Program-made: the position numbers and the translations under genes
Notes under the pieces: generated by a model
Told to the model about the DNA's origin: nothing
The model's input: the letters and a program-made list of their open reading frames with translations, nothing else
Databases searched by the model: none
Shown here: piece by piece, positions 6,235-6,481 of the stretch
Position numbering within the stretch: the first letter of the stretch is position 1
How the letters are laid out: the number at the start of each line of letters is the position of its first letter
Source: Acidobacteriaceae bacterium
Lineage (GTDB): Bacteria > Acidobacteriota > Terriglobia > Terriglobales > Acidobacteriaceae
DNA: 6,481 bases
Assembly (NCBI GenBank): GCA_030838305.1
Contig: JAUTWY010000226.1
Coordinates: forward strand, 1-6,481
Reading direction: 5' to 3'

Positions 6235-6325
6235 AATGACCAAGGGTCAACACTAGATTCTTGACAAATTGTTGGATTCGCCGGTGAATCACGGCTAAGA
6301 TTCTAGCAGTTCACTCTTGGTCGTT
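6235..6325. repeat. 91-nt imperfect palindrome with nested inverted repeats (MITE-like or structured RNA)
   Basis: Three concentric inverted repeats form one long stem. The outer arm GACCAAGGGT (6238-6247) pairs with 6313-6322 with one G-T wobble and extends weakly to 6235/6325. After one mismatch AAC (6249-6251) pairs with GTT (6309-6311). The middle arm CTAGATTCTT (6253-6262) pairs with AAGATTCTAG (6297-6306) with one mismatch. The inner GATTCG (6275-6280) pairs with TGAATC (6285-6290) around a 4-nt loop. About 31 pairs form in total, with one asymmetric internal loop (12 and 6 nt), and TTTT ends the right side. It contains no meaningful ORF. It could be a miniature transposable element or REP-like repeat, a structured RNA or a large terminator; copy number would decide. 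No flanking direct repeat is evident. Confidence 0.55.
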
Positions 6326-6376
6326 TTCTATGTGGCGGACTGCTTCCGCAACTGCCGGTAGGACGCGAGGCGATTC

Positions 6377-6403
6377 TTGAGTTCCCCCCGAACTGTATAA
6401 AAT
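6377..6403 (+). promoter_or_regulatory. Possible promoter with an operator-like inverted repeat
   Basis: TTGAGT (6377-6382) and TAAAAT (6398-6403) are 15 bp apart. A perfect inverted repeat AGTTC-N5-GAACT (6380-6394) fills the spacer, where a repressor would block polymerase. A TATAAA at 6396-6401 is an alternative -10 with a weaker -35. This would serve a gene starting near 6417 or 6435. Spacing is not ideal. Confidence 0.3.
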
Positions 6404-6434
6404 TTCCATCACTTATGTGCGCTTTTCGTTCCTT

Positions 6435-6481
6435 ATGAACTCCCAGCCTTTTGTCTCCTCCCCTCTTTGTGGTCGCAAGTA
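6435..6481 (+). CDS. Possible start of a further gene, cut by the window end
   Basis: ATG 6435 opens a frame that runs to the window edge (15 codons, MNSQPFVSSPLCGRK). GTG 6417 is an in-frame alternative start. There is no Shine-Dalgarno; the stretch just before is T-rich, and a possible promoter lies 32 nt upstream. Too little is visible to name a product or to be sure it is a gene. Confidence 0.22.
   Translation, partial: MNSQPFVSSPLCGRK

Noticed and set aside
6261..6266. Perfect TTGACA as a -35 box
   Set aside because: No acceptable -10 lies 15-19 bp downstream, and the hexamer is part of the long palindrome at 6235-6325.
1..6481. CRISPR array, tRNA, rRNA, insertion sequence or defence/toxin gene set
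   Set aside because: No regularly spaced repeats, cloverleaf, transposase, nuclease-toxin pair or phage gene could be seen on either strand.

Overview
The window is bacterial chromosomal DNA with compact genes on both strands, short intergenic gaps and moderately high GC. By eye, the style of UvrC and the mix of soil-type enzymes (BadF-type kinase, SDR, DinB-fold protein, PF04185 phosphoesterase, GNAT) suggest an Acidobacteriota-like soil or sediment organism. That assignment is an inference and was not tested by any search. There is no rRNA, tRNA, CRISPR array or recognisable transposase or phage gene.

Layout. (1) 2-340 (+): the 3' end of a BadF/BadG/BcrA/BcrD-type ATPase or N-acetylglucosamine-kinase-like gene. 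(2) 398-1168 (-): a complete short-chain dehydrogenase/reductase, converging on the kinase across a gap with two hairpins. (3) 1259-3190 (-): a complete uvrC, the nucleotide excision repair incision nuclease, same direction as the SDR gene and 90 bp upstream of it. (4) 3252-4316 (+): an exported phosphoesterase of the acid phosphatase/phospholipase C superfamily, divergent from uvrC, followed by a probable intrinsic terminator. (5) 4395-4523 (-): an open fragment that looks like the C-terminal end of a lost gene. (6) 4579-5178 (+): a DinB-fold, putatively metal-binding protein with a GTG start and a clear Shine-Dalgarno. (7) 5179-5386: a gap with a doubtful 27-codon ORF, hairpins and a good sigma-70-type promoter that would make the next mRNA nearly leaderless. 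(8) 5387-6193 (+): a two-part GNAT acetyltransferase whose stop codon overlaps a terminator hairpin. (9) 6194-6481: no complete gene, but a 91-nt imperfect palindrome at 6235-6325, a possible promoter/operator at 6377-6403 and perhaps the start of another gene.

The genes do not form an obvious pathway. They look like ordinary housekeeping and accessory genes with independent transcription; only uvrC and the SDR gene could be co-transcribed. I found no convincing new multi-gene system. The signal least explained by ordinary genes is the long nested palindrome at 6235-6325. The two short-leader promoter arrangements (uvrC and the GNAT gene) and the coding relic at 4395-4523 are also worth checking.
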